This document shows positions 1 through 7,939 of a stretch of 64,000 nucleotides of DNA, piece by piece; the first letter of the stretch is position 1, and every line of letters starts with the position of its first letter. Origin of the DNA: DATEDA01 sp963827595 (GTDB lineage Bacteria; Pseudomonadota; Gammaproteobacteria; Burkholderiales; SG8-39); assembly GCA_963827595.1 (NCBI GenBank), contig CAWHBT010000015.1:62001-126000 (forward strand). The letters are read 5' to 3'. Position numbers and translations under genes: made by a program. The notes under the pieces were generated by a model. That model was not told the origin of the DNA and did not search any database. It saw nothing but the letters and a program-made list of their open reading frames with translations.

Positions 1-1
1 G

Positions 2-367
2 CATCCCACCAGGTTCCCGATCGCCTCGGTCGCGCCGACGCGCGCGTTCTACTGGTTGAACGCCAAGGAGCCGCGGCGTGCGAAGGCGCTCGCCCAGGCG
101 CTGTACGCGGCGTACTTCCTCGAGGACATCGACACGTCGCAGGCCGAGAACACCATCGCCGTCGCCGCGAAGCTCGGGCTGCCGGCCGACGAGGTGCGCG
201 CCGGGATCAACGACCAGGCGGTGAAGGACCTGACGAAGGCCGAGGTCGACAAGGCGATCGCGCTCGGCGCGTTCGGCTCGCCGTACATCGTGGTCGACGG
301 CGAGCCGTTCTGGGGCGTCGACCGGTTCGACCAGATCGACCGCTGGCTGTCGAGCGGCGAGTTCTGA
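2..367 (+). CDS. 2-hydroxychromene-2-carboxylate isomerase, C-terminal part
   Basis: The reading frame is open from the left edge, so the 5' end lies outside the window; about 121 codons are present. The sequence has the helical insert and C-terminal thioredoxin-like half of the DsbA-related HCCA isomerases, including the region around FGSPYIVVDGEPFWGVDR, which is the GxPxF/WG segment of this kappa-class GST-like family. Family members isomerise 2-hydroxychromene-2-carboxylate in naphthalene-type aromatic degradation, but many homologues are unassigned GST-like enzymes. A TTG at 56 is an internal codon and not the start. The next gene follows after 15 bases on the same strand. Confidence 0.85.
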   Translation, partial: HPTRFPIASVAPTRAFYWLNAKEPRRAKALAQALYAAYFLEDIDTSQAENTIAVAAKLGLPADEVRAGINDQAVKDLTKAEVDKAIALGAFGSPYIVVDGEPFWGVDRFDQIDRWLSSGEF

Positions 368-382
368 CGGGATTCGTCCGAG

Positions 383-970
383 TTGAAGTCCCTCTGCGTC
401 TTCTGCGGCGCGAACCCCGGCGACCGGCCGGTGTTCGCCGAAACGGCGCGCCGGATGGGCGAAGCGCTCGCGCGGCGCGGGATCACGCTCGTCTTCGGCG
501 GCGGGCGCGTCGGGCTGATGGGGGCGGTGTCGGCGGCCGCGCGCGACGCGCGGGGTCGCGTGATCGGCGTGATCCCGGCGGCGCTGCAACGGAAGGAGCT
601 CGCGTACGAGGGCGGGGACCTGAGCGAGCTCGTCGTCGTCCGCTCGATGCACGAGCGGAAGGCCCGCATGGCCGAGCTCGCCGACGGGTTCGCCGCGCTG
701 CCCGGCGGCTACGGCACCTTCGAGGAGATCTGCGAGATGATCACCTGGGCGCAGCTCGGCATCCACCGCAAGCCGTGCGGCCTGGTGAACGTCGACGGCT
801 ACTTCGACGGCCTGCTCGCGCAGTTCGACCGCGCGGTGGCGGAGGGCCTGCTGCGCGCGTCGCACCGCGGACTGGTCGTCGACGCGCCCGACCCCGAGGG
901 TCTGCTCGACGCGATGGCGGCCTGGGTTCCGCCGCCGCTCGAGTTCCAGCTCGACTGGCAGAGCACCTGA
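383..970 (+). CDS. LOG-family Rossmann protein (putative cytokinin riboside 5'-monophosphate phosphoribohydrolase)
   Basis: 195 residues, the usual size for the LOG/TIGR00730 family. The glycine-rich GGGRVGLMG near residue 32 and PGGYGTFEEICE near residue 107 (the PGGxGTxxE signature) form the nucleotide-binding and catalytic site. The family hydrolyses N6-substituted or plain nucleoside monophosphates to base and ribose phosphate; several bacterial members have unknown physiological substrates. The start is taken as TTG at 383 because no ATG or GTG lies upstream before the preceding stop; the ribosome-binding site is weak. It is cytosolic, with no signal peptide. Confidence 0.85.
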   Translation: MKSLCVFCGANPGDRPVFAETARRMGEALARRGITLVFGGGRVGLMGAVSAAARDARGRVIGVIPAALQRKELAYEGGDLSELVVVRSMHERKARMAELADGFAALPGGYGTFEEICEMITWAQLGIHRKPCGLVNVDGYFDGLLAQFDRAVAEGLLRASHRGLVVDAPDPEGLLDAMAAWVPPPLEFQLDWQST

Positions 971-1003
971 CCGCCGCGCCGGGCCGCGACCGCTGGAAAG
1001 GGA

Positions 1004-1432
1004 ATGACGATGACGACGGACGCGCGGCCCAGGGTGCTGGTCACGAAGATCGGCTTCGACGGGCACGACCGCGGCAGCCGCGTGGTCGCGGCCTATCTTC
1101 GCGACGCCGGGATGGAGGTGATCTACACGCCGCCGTGGCAGGAGCTCGCGGCCGTGGTCAAGCTCGCCACCGAGGAGGACGTCGACGTCATCGGGATCTC
1201 CTCGCTCGCGACCGACCACCTGATCGTGCCGAAGCTCATGGACGCGCTCCGCGCGGCCGGGCTGGGCGACGTCGCGGTCATCGTCGGCGGCATCGTGCCG
1301 GATGCGGACGAGGCGACGCTGCTCGCAAGCGGCGTCGCGAAGGTGTTCCATCCCGGAGCGTCGCTGGAGGAGATCGCGATGTTCATCCGCGACGTGACCC
1401 CGAAGGTACGCGCCGCGCGCGCGACCGCGTGA
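1004..1432 (+). CDS. acyl-CoA mutase small subunit, cobalamin-binding domain
   Basis: 142 residues making up a stand-alone B12-binding domain. KIGFDGHDRG near residue 16 carries the DxHxxG motif whose histidine is the lower axial cobalt ligand. SSLATDH and the GG of VGGIVPDAD complete the usual base-off cobalamin fold. Separate small subunits of this size occur in isobutyryl-CoA mutase, 2-hydroxyisobutyryl-CoA mutase and some methylmalonyl-CoA mutases. GGAAAGGGA precedes the ATG at 1004. It sits 10 bases ahead of the large subunit, so the two are almost certainly cotranslated into one holoenzyme. Substrate specificity cannot be read from this subunit. Confidence 0.9.
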   Translation: MTMTTDARPRVLVTKIGFDGHDRGSRVVAAYLRDAGMEVIYTPPWQELAAVVKLATEEDVDVIGISSLATDHLIVPKLMDALRAAGLGDVAVIVGGIVPDADEATLLASGVAKVFHPGASLEEIAMFIRDVTPKVRAARATA

Positions 1433-1442
1433 GGAGGCTGAC

Positions 1443-3117
1443 ATGAACAAGCCACTCGACGACCAGCTTTTCGACTCCGCCGCGGCCCGCTGGGAAGCGG
1501 AGTACGCCGAGGGAATCGGTGGAAGACCGTCCGGTCATCAACCGCTCCGGCATCCCGGTCAAGCCGCTATACACCCCGCGCGACTGGGACAGCGCCCGCT
1601 ACGACGACGGGCTAGGCTTTCCCGGCCAGCCGCCGTACACGCGCGGCATCTATGCGACCATGCACCGCGGCCGCACGTGGACCCAGCGCCAGCTGGTCGG
1701 GCTCGGCACGCCGGCGGACTACAACGCGCGGCTGCGCGATCTCATCGACCACGGCGCGACCGCCGTCTCGCTGATCCCGTGCAACTCGGTGTTCCGGGGC
1801 TACGACATGGACGAGGTCCACGCGGAGCTGCTCGGCACCTGCGGCACGGTCGTGAATTCCGCCGCGCACATGGGCGAGGCGCTCGCCGGCGTGGACCTCG
1901 CCCGCACCTCCTGCGCGATGAACGATCCGAGCCCGTTCACGCTCCTCGCGTTCCTGCTCGCGACCGCCAGGGCGCGGGGCGTGCCCTGGAGCGCGATCAC
2001 CGGCACCTCCAACCAGAGCGACTACCTCTCGCACTACGTCGCGAACCACATGTTCTTCCGCATCGCGCTCGGCGGGGCGCGGCGGATCCTCGTCGACCAC
2101 ATCGAGTTCTGCAACCGGAGCGTTCCGCAGTGGAATCCGATGTCGGTCGTCGGCCAGCACGTGCAGCAGGCCGGCGCCACGCCGGCCGAGGCGATGGCGT
2201 TCACGCTCGCGACCGCGATCCAGACCGCCGACGATTGCGTCGCCCGCGGGATGGCGCCGGACGCGTTTCTGCCGCGCTTCACTTTCTTCTTCGACATCTC
2301 GATCTCGTTCTTCGAGGAGGTCGCGAAGTTCCGCGCCGGCCGCCGCATCTGGGCGCGGATCGCCCGCGAGCGCTTTGGCGCCGCCGACCCGCGCGCCTGG
2401 CGGTTCAAGTTCCACGCCCAGACTTCGGGCGTCGACCTGACGCGCCAGCAGCCGCTCAACAACGTCGCGCGGGTCGCGGTGCAGGCCATGGCCGGGATCT
2501 TCGGCGGCCTGCAGTCGCTGCACACCGACGCCTACGACGAGGCGCTGTCGACGCCGACCGACGCCGGCGCGCGCGTCGCGATCGCCACCCAGAACATCCT
2601 GCGCGAGGAGGCGCACCTCACCGACGTCATCGACCCGCTCGGCGGCAGCTACTACGTCGAGGCGCTCACCGACCGGATGGAAGCCGAGATCCTCCGCGTC
2701 CTGAAGGTCGTCGCGGACGCCGGCGGGATGTACGCGGCCGTCGAGTCCGGCCTCGTGCAGCGGATGATCGGCGAGTCGGCGCGCCGCTTCCAGGCGCGGG
2801 TCGAGTCCGGCGAGCAGACGGTGGTCGGCGTGAACCGCTACGCGGTGGCGGAGGACGCGGTCGAGCGCCAGGCGCTCGACCGGCCCGACCCGGCGCGGAT
2901 GCATGCCCACATCGCGTCGTTTGCGGCGTGGAAGGCCGGCCGTTCGCAGGCAGCGGTGCGCAGGGCGCTCGACGCGCTCGCGGCCGCCGCGCACGACCCG
3001 AAAGCGAACGTGTTCGCCGCGGTCGTCGCCGCCGCCGAGGCCGGCTGCACGCACGGCGAGATCTGCGGCCGGCTCCGGCGCGAGCTCGGGTTCGGCCACG
3101 TGCAGGCGATCGTGTGA
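1443..3117 (+). CDS. divergent coenzyme-B12 acyl-CoA mutase large subunit (5' frameshift)
   Basis: Catalytic TIM-barrel subunit of the methylmalonyl-CoA mutase superfamily, about 557 residues. Recognisable blocks are SGIPVKPLYTP, RGRTWTQRQ, TSGVDLT, LQSLHTDAYDEAL and DPLGGSYYVE. The start is ATG 1443 behind GTGAGGAGG. The first 24 codons (to AEYAEGI) are in one frame and everything from GTG 1519 is in the next, so one extra base lies near 1511-1520; the alternative is a shortened protein starting at GTG 1519. Several pocket motifs differ from classical methylmalonyl-CoA mutase: GTIQND is replaced by GTSNQSDYL, and the YPPEPSMR arginine segment is missing. The substrate is therefore unlikely to be methylmalonyl-CoA. 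Its stop overlaps the next start (TGATG). Confidence 0.85.
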
Positions 3118-3533
3118 TGGGCACGAAGTTCGAGACCGCGCGGGGCACGGTCTACCCCTGGCACGCGGATCACGTCGGCCACATGAACGTGCAGTTCTAC
3201 GTTGCGCGCTTCGACGAGGCGAGCTGGCAGCTCCTCGCCAACTTCGGCATCACCGGCGCCTACCTCCGCGACAACCACCGCGGCATGGGGGCGCTCGAGC
3301 AGCACATCTACTACCGGCGCGAGGTGCTGCCCGGCGCGCTCGTCCGCGTCACCTCGGAGGTGGAGGAGGTCAAGCCGAAGGTGGTGCGCTTCACCCATCG
3401 CATGTACGACGTGGAGACCGGCGAGGAGGTCGCCTCGACCACCCTCACCGCCGCGCTCATGGACACCGAAGCACGGCGTGCGGTGCCGTTCCCGGACGAC
3501 ATCGCCGCGCGGCTGGCGGCGGCTTCAGCGTGA
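3117..3533 (+). CDS. 4HBT-type acyl-CoA thioesterase
   Basis: 138 residues with a single hotdog fold. The N-terminal YPWHADHVGHMNVQFYVARFD is the DxxGHxNxxxY active-site block of 4-hydroxybenzoyl-CoA/YbgC-type thioesterases, although the usual catalytic Asp position reads His-Ala-Asp here. It hydrolyses an acyl-CoA thioester in the cytosol. The ATG at 3117 overlaps the mutase stop by one base, and its own stop overlaps the following GTG, so it is translationally coupled to the mutase. A role in releasing the mutase product or clearing a dead-end CoA ester is inferred from position only. Confidence 0.85.
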   Translation: MGTKFETARGTVYPWHADHVGHMNVQFYVARFDEASWQLLANFGITGAYLRDNHRGMGALEQHIYYRREVLPGALVRVTSEVEEVKPKVVRFTHRMYDVETGEEVASTTLTAALMDTEARRAVPFPDDIAARLAAASA

Positions 3534-4996
3534 ACGCGGCCGAGCAGCCGCTGATCGCGCCGATCCTCGGGGGCGACCGGCGCTCGATCGCGCGCGCGAT
3601 CACCACCGTCGAGAACGACACGGCTGCGGCCGCGGCCCTGCGGGAAGCGCTGGCGCCGCACGTCGGCCGCGCCCACGTCGTCGGCATCACCGGCGCGCCC
3701 GGCACCGGCAAATCGACGCTCATCAACGCCCTGCTGGGGGAATGGCTCGCCCGTGGCCGGCGCATCGGCGTGGTCGCGGTCGACCCCTCGAGCCCGGTCA
3801 CCGGCGGCGCGATCCTCGGCGATCGGGTGCGGATGGGAACCCACGGGAGCGACGACCGGGTGTTCATCCGCTCGGTCGCCTCCCGCGGGCACCTCGGCGG
3901 GGTGTCGCGCGGGACGCACCGGATCATCGACGTGCTCGACGCTGCCGGCTACGACGCGATCATCGTCGAAACCGTCGGGACCGGGCAGTCGGAGGTCGAG
4001 GTCGCGCAGCTCGCCGACACCCGCATCGTGGTCTCCGCGCCGGGACTCGGCGACGACATCCAGGCGATCAAGGCGGGCGTGCTCGAGATCGCCGATCTTC
4101 TGGTCGTGAACCGCGGCGACTCGCCGCTCGCGCCGGACACCGAGCGGAGCTTGCGCGAGATGCTGCGGCTCCGCCGCCGGGGACCCTGGGAGGTCAAGGT
4201 CCTGAGAACGACCGCGACGACGGGCGAAGGCGTACCCGCGCTCGTCGACGCGATCGAAGAGCACGGCGCCTTCGCCGGGCGCGGTCGCCGTCTCCGCACG
4301 CCGGTCCCGACGACGATCGACGACGTCGCGGCGGTCGACCGGGCGATCACGTCGCGGCGGTCGGTGCGAGCGTTTCTGCCGCGGCCCGTGCCGCGCGCGA
4401 CGGTCGAGGAGATCCTGGCGGTCGCGAGCCGCGCGCCGAGCGGTACTAACACCCAGCCGTGGCGGGTCCGCGTGCTTGCGGGCGAAACCAAGGACCGGCT
4501 CTCGCAGGCGGTCGCGGCGGCGTACGACGCCGACGAGGCGCATCCAGAGTTCCACTACTACCCGACCAAGTGGTTCGAGCCGTATCTCGCGCGGCGGCGG
4601 AAGATCGGCTGGGATCTCTACGGGCTGCTCGGCATCGGCCGGGGCGAGAAGGCCAAGATGCACGCGCAGCACCGCCGCAACTTCCTCTTCTTCGACGCGC
4701 CGGTCGGGATGATCTTCACCGTCGACCGGGACCTCGAGCTCGGCAGCTGGCTCGACTACGGCATGTTCCTCCAGAACATCATGGTCGCGGCGCGCGCCCG
4801 CGGTCTCGACACCTGCCCGCAGGCGGCGTGGATGGAGTTCCCGAAGACGATCGCCACCGCGCTCGGATTACCTGAGAACGAGCAGGTTGTCTGCGGGATG
4901 AGCCTCGGCTACGCGGACCCGGACCCGCCGGAGAGCCGGCTCGTCACCGAGCGCGAGCCGGTCGCGGGCTTCGCGCGCTTCGAGGGCTTCGACTGA
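3530..4996 (+). CDS. MeaB/ArgK-type G3E GTPase fused to a nitroreductase domain
   Basis: 488 residues in one uninterrupted frame. Residues about 1-265 are a MeaB-like GTPase: Walker A GAPGTGKST, base block VDPSSPVTGG, switch ETVGTGQSEVE, and GLGDDIQAIKAG. The nucleotide-specificity motif reads NRGD rather than NKxD. Residues about 268-488 are an FMN nitroreductase starting SRRSVRAFLPRPVP with APSGTNTQPW. MeaB proteins load and repair B12 mutases, which fits the operon. The usual C-terminal dimerisation arm of MeaB appears to be replaced by the nitroreductase. GTG 3530 overlaps the previous stop (GTGA). A fusion created by an indel that removed a MeaB stop cannot be excluded. Confidence 0.85.
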   Translation: MNAAEQPLIAPILGGDRRSIARAITTVENDTAAAAALREALAPHVGRAHVVGITGAPGTGKSTLINALLGEWLARGRRIGVVAVDPSSPVTGGAILGDRVRMGTHGSDDRVFIRSVASRGHLGGVSRGTHRIIDVLDAAGYDAIIVETVGTGQSEVEVAQLADTRIVVSAPGLGDDIQAIKAGVLEIADLLVVNRGDSPLAPDTERSLREMLRLRRRGPWEVKVLRTTATTGEGVPALVDAIEEHGAFAGRGRRLRTPVPTTIDDVAAVDRAITSRRSVRAFLPRPVPRATVEEILAVASRAPSGTNTQPWRVRVLAGETKDRLSQAVAAAYDADEAHPEFHYYPTKWFEPYLARRRKIGWDLYGLLGIGRGEKAKMHAQHRRNFLFFDAPVGMIFTVDRDLELGSWLDYGMFLQNIMVAARARGLDTCPQAAWMEFPKTIATALGLPENEQVVCGMSLGYADPDPPESRLVTEREPVAGFARFEGFD

Positions 4997-5430
4997 TGGA
5001 TCGCCACGGCGCCGAAGCGCAGCGCATCGGGCGCCTCGCTGCGCGCGACCGGTTGATGGCGCTCCTCGGGATCGAGTGCGTCGACGGCGGGCGCGGTTGC
5101 GCCGCGGTGTCGCTCGCGGTCCGCGAGGACCATCTCAACTTCAACGGCACCTGCCACGGCGGCGTGACGTTCGCCCTCGCCGACAGCGCCTTCGGTCTCG
5201 CGTCCAACTCGCACGGCGTGATCGCCGCGGCGATCGACGCCCATATCACCTACCAGGTCGCGGTCCGGGCGGGGGACGTGCTGACGGCGACGGCGGTCGA
5301 AGTCTCCCGATCGCGGAAGCTCGGCGTCTATCGCATAGACGTGCGCCGCCAGGACGGCGTTCCGGTTTCGAGTTTCACCGGCACCGTCTACGTCACCGAG
5401 CGGCCGAACGAGGCGCCCGGCCCCGGATAG
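4996..5430 (+). CDS. PaaI-type hotdog thioesterase
   Basis: 144 residues. NFNGTCHGGVTFALADSAFG is the HGG(x)xxxxxD active-site segment of PaaI thioesterases, which hydrolyse (hydroxy)phenylacetyl-CoA and related aryl-CoA esters. The start ATG overlaps the upstream stop (TGATG), so it is the last gene of the mutase operon. Other members of this hotdog subfamily act on different CoA esters, so the substrate is open. Having two hotdog thioesterases in one B12-mutase operon is unusual. Confidence 0.85.
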   Translation: MDRHGAEAQRIGRLAARDRLMALLGIECVDGGRGCAAVSLAVREDHLNFNGTCHGGVTFALADSAFGLASNSHGVIAAAIDAHITYQVAVRAGDVLTATAVEVSRSRKLGVYRIDVRRQDGVPVSSFTGTVYVTERPNEAPGPG

Positions 5431-5484
5431 TCGCGCGAGCGGGGGGTCGGCCGCGCGGCGTCTCCGGGGGCGGGCGGGCAGGCG

Positions 5485-6006
5485 TTACTGCCGGTAGAAC
5501 ACGTAGCGCGCCTCGTAGGCGACCTTCTCCTGCTTGCCATTCGCGGCGGCATTGCAGGTCGTCGCCGGGGCGACGCCGGCCTTCGTGTCGAGCCGCTGGA
5601 TGTACGTGATGCCGGTCATCGCCCCGCTGCCCATCGCGGGCTCGGCCTTCACCAGTTGCAGCGGGATGCTCTTCGCCGCCGGCGCCGGGGCCACGGCGAC
5701 CTGCTTGCCGGTGACCTTCGAGCCGTCGTTGGATTCCCAGGTCGGGCCGGCGTAGTACTTTCCGACCGCTTTCTTCTGCTGGTCATAGAGGGTCGCGACC
5801 GGCGCGACGAAGGCCCATTCGAACTGGCCTGCGGCGTCCTTCTTCTCGCGGCATTCATAGGTGATCTCACCCACGCCCCAGGTGTCCATCACGATGCGGT
5901 GCCCGGCCGGCGCCCGCACCGGATCGGGCGCGGCAAGGGGATCGGACTGCGCGAACGCAGCAGTCGCGGCGAGGCAGGCGAGGGGCAATACGAGCTGCTT
6001 GATCAT
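5485..6006 (-). CDS. secreted DUF3455-like protein
   Basis: 173 residues. A signal peptide (MIKQLVLPLACLAATAAFAQ) ends at about residue 20, so the protein is periplasmic or extracellular. The mature part has the pattern of DUF3455 proteins (P.G..........G...Y.C, then a WxxxPxAxLxDxxGxxxG-like block and a YVQRxxTxxGxAP-like block). Function unknown. ATG 6006 was chosen over an upstream in-frame TTG because GAAAGGA lies seven bases before it and the signal peptide begins there. A promoter-like element at 6069-6096 matches one ahead of the sigma gene, so it is probably a target of that ECF sigma factor. Confidence 0.8.
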   Translation of the reverse strand: MIKQLVLPLACLAATAAFAQSDPLAAPDPVRAPAGHRIVMDTWGVGEITYECREKKDAAGQFEWAFVAPVATLYDQQKKAVGKYYAGPTWESNDGSKVTGKQVAVAPAPAAKSIPLQLVKAEPAMGSGAMTGITYIQRLDTKAGVAPATTCNAAANGKQEKVAYEARYVFYRQ

Positions 6007-6068
6007 AGGTAGTCCTTTCAATGTGTTCGAGAAGGGTCGAGGCGGCCGCTTGCGGCGTCTCGACCGGC

Positions 6069-6096
6069 ACTACCCACGAACAAGGGGTTTGGATGC
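6069..6096 (-). promoter_or_regulatory. candidate ECF-sigma promoter of the DUF3455-like gene
   Basis: Read on the minus strand: GCATCCAAAC, 14 bases, then TAGT, ending 62 bases before ATG 6006. The same -35-like decamer and TAGT at identical spacing occur 59 bases ahead of the sigma gene (7393-7420). The -35 resembles the CCATCC reported for SigK-type sigma factors. No transcription evidence is available. Confidence 0.55.
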
Positions 6097-6107
6097 GGGC
6101 GCGCCGA

Positions 6108-6785
6108 CTAGCGCATGGCGACCGCGCGGCCTACGAACAGCACCGGGCCGGTGGGCCGACCGGTAGGCGAGCCGGTTTCGGGCTCCAGCGTGAGCTCGAA
6201 CAGCTGCTCGGGCTCGAGGGCGGGAAGCCGCGCGGCGGCGATCTCCGTCACGCGGTCGCCGGGAACGAGCCCGAGGGACGTCGGCGCGGCTGCGCGCTGC
6301 GGCTTGGTCCAGAACTGGAGCGCTTTCTGCGGCGGCACCGGGGTCGCCGCCAGGGGGACGAGGCGGACCTTGCCCCCCGCCTCGGCTTCGACGATCCAGC
6401 CCGCGACCTGCTGCTCGTTCTGCAGGACCGCGAGATAGCGATCCGCGGGCGGCGGGTAGAGGAGCCGCACGCCGAGCACGCCGATCGCCACGAGCGCCGC
6501 GACGCTGACGGCGCGCCACAGCGCGAGGCTCGCCGACCAGCGCCGCCGCCCGTCGGCGCGCGCCGGGCGGAGACTCCGCTCGATGCGCGGCCACAGCGCC
6601 GGCGACGGTTCGATCGGTTCGGGGATGCGGGTCATGGGGAACAGCCGGTCCTGCCAGTAGTAGACGGCGCGCTTCAGCTCGAAGTCCCGCTCGAGGTCCC
6701 GCTCGACGCGCGCGTGCTCGGGTGTCGACAGCAGCCCGAGCACGTACTCGGCCGCCAGCACCAACCGGTCGTCGTCGCCGTTCAC
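6108..6785 (-). CDS. anti-sigma factor, RskA/anti-sigma-K type
   Basis: 225 residues. A short N-terminal zinc-finger-like or sigma-binding region (AAEYVLGLLSTPEHARVERDL) is followed by one membrane helix near residues 88-106 (VSVAALVAIGVLGVRLLY) and a C-terminal extracytoplasmic RskA-type domain with the LQFWTKP and G-DRVTEI blocks. It would hold the ECF sigma factor inactive at the membrane until an external signal triggers release. Start GTG 6785 overlaps the sigma stop (GTGA) with AAGGAG eight bases upstream; the further-upstream in-frame GTG at 6794 would overlap that ribosome-binding site. Confidence 0.85.
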   Translation of the reverse strand: MNGDDDRLVLAAEYVLGLLSTPEHARVERDLERDFELKRAVYYWQDRLFPMTRIPEPIEPSPALWPRIERSLRPARADGRRRWSASLALWRAVSVAALVAIGVLGVRLLYPPPADRYLAVLQNEQQVAGWIVEAEAGGKVRLVPLAATPVPPQKALQFWTKPQRAAAPTSLGLVPGDRVTEIAAARLPALEPEQLFELTLEPETGSPTGRPTGPVLFVGRAVAMR

Positions 6786-7333
6786 GCGAGGCACTCCTTG
6801 AGCGCGAGCAGGGCCCGCCGGATCCAGGACTTCACGGTGCCGAGCGGTGCGCCCAGGCGTCCCGCGAGCTCCTCGTGCGAATAGCCGTCGACGAAGGCGA
6901 GGAGCACGCAGTCGCGCTTCTGCTCATCGAGCCGATCGAGGCACTCGGCGAGCGCGCGGGTGTCGACGTCGCGGTCGCCGCCGCGCCAGGCGGCATGCGC
7001 GTCGAGGAGCGCAGTCAGGCGCTCGTCGTCGACCTCGACGATCCGCTGCGACGAGCGCACCAGATTCAGCGCGCGGTGGCGCACTACGCTGTAGATCCAG
7101 CCGCGGGCCGAGCCGAGCCCCGCGTTGAACGTGCCCGCCCTGGCCCAGATCTGCAGGAAAGCGTCGTGCAAAACCTCCTCGGCGAGCTCCCGGCGGCGCG
7201 TGATGCGGAGCGCGACGGCCATCAGCCAGCGGCGCTCGCGCTCGTAGATCGCGCGCAGGGCGTACTGATCGCCCCGCGCGCACGCGTGCAGCGCGGCTTC
7301 GTAGTCGAAGTCGTCCCGTGCTTCGCTGGTCAT
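6782..7333 (-). CDS. ECF RNA polymerase sigma factor (SigK-like)
   Basis: 183 residues. Sigma region 2 includes AEEVLHDAFLQIWARAGTF and RGWIYSVVRHRALNLVR. Region 4 has the helix-turn-helix GYSHEELAGRLGAPLGTVKSWIRRALLALKECL. The pairing with an RskA-like anti-sigma places it near the SigK group. Its own upstream region (7393-7420) carries the promoter motif it shares with the DUF3455-like gene, which implies autoregulation. ATG 7333 is the first start after the promoter. Confidence 0.9.
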   Translation of the reverse strand: MTSEARDDFDYEAALHACARGDQYALRAIYERERRWLMAVALRITRRRELAEEVLHDAFLQIWARAGTFNAGLGSARGWIYSVVRHRALNLVRSSQRIVEVDDERLTALLDAHAAWRGGDRDVDTRALAECLDRLDEQKRDCVLLAFVDGYSHEELAGRLGAPLGTVKSWIRRALLALKECLA

Positions 7334-7392
7334 CGTAGCGACTTCTGGTGCGGCGCTAACGCCGCGCCGGACGCGATCGATCTCAAAGTGCT

Positions 7393-7420
7393 ACTAGTCC
7401 CCGACCGGGCGTTTGGATGC
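7393..7420 (-). promoter_or_regulatory. candidate autoregulatory ECF-sigma promoter
   Basis: Minus strand: GCATCCAAAC, 14 bases, TAGT, 59 bases before the sigma ATG at 7333. It matches 6069-6096 in both the decamer and the spacing to TAGT. The rest of the 7334-7487 gap shows no other clear element. Confidence 0.55.
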
Positions 7421-7487
7421 AGCCGGCGGGCAGAGCGCCGAAATTGTGCGGTATCCCGGGCCGGCCGCCCAGCCGGCGGCCTTCGCG

Positions 7488-7838
7488 CTAGCCCCGCTTC
7501 GCGATCAGCACCGCGTCGTCGACGACCTTGAGCGGGGTGCCGCCCCAGAGGAGGGCCGCGTAGAAGTGGTTGATGAGCTTGGTCTTCTGCAGCGCGTCCC
7601 ACTTCGCCTGATCGAGGAGGATCACCTGTCCGGTCATTCCCATCTCGCCGATGATCGTGAACACCCCTTGCACGATCGGGCCGGCAGGGTCCTTGTCCCA
7701 CTTGACCGGCTCGACGTTGCCGATCGACTTGGGCTCGCCGCCGGGATAGACGGAGTACACGCCGTTCGCGCCGTTGCCCACGCGGAGCGAACAGGCGATG
7801 CGCGTGCCTCTTGGCTTGGTCGGACCAGGCGCCGACAT
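7488..7838 (-). CDS. hypothetical protein, 116 aa
   Basis: I do not recognise this protein. It has no clear signal peptide or membrane segment. The central part (GVYSVYPGGEPKSIGNVEPV and VFTIIGEMGMTGQVIL) has the alternating hydrophobic pattern of a small beta-rich domain. It is on the same strand as the sigma/anti-sigma pair, 154 bases upstream of the sigma start, and divergent from liuB. No copy of the ECF promoter motif was seen upstream. The start used is ATG 7838; later starts are possible because the first 15 residues are low-complexity. Confidence 0.5.
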   Translation of the reverse strand: MSAPGPTKPRGTRIACSLRVGNGANGVYSVYPGGEPKSIGNVEPVKWDKDPAGPIVQGVFTIIGEMGMTGQVILLDQAKWDALQKTKLINHFYAALLWGGTPLKVVDDAVLIAKRG

Positions 7839-7939
7839 GGGGATCCCGCGAAAAAAGACGGGGGTGAGTATCGCAGATTCCCCCGCGCCTTCGCCATCCC
7901 CGCCGGCGGCGCGGATCCGGATCTCGCTAGAATCCCGCC

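Noticed and set aside
1612..3099. 495-codon minus-strand open frame opposite the mutase
   Set aside because: Arg/Val/Asp-biased shadow of a high-GC gene; no domain motif, and the plus strand encodes a clear mutase.
4330..4996. Nitroreductase domain as BluB (dimethylbenzimidazole synthase), which would have fitted a B12 operon
   Set aside because: The sequence has the general SRRSVRAF...APSGTNTQPW nitroreductase pattern and not BluB-specific residues; left as a generic nitroreductase.
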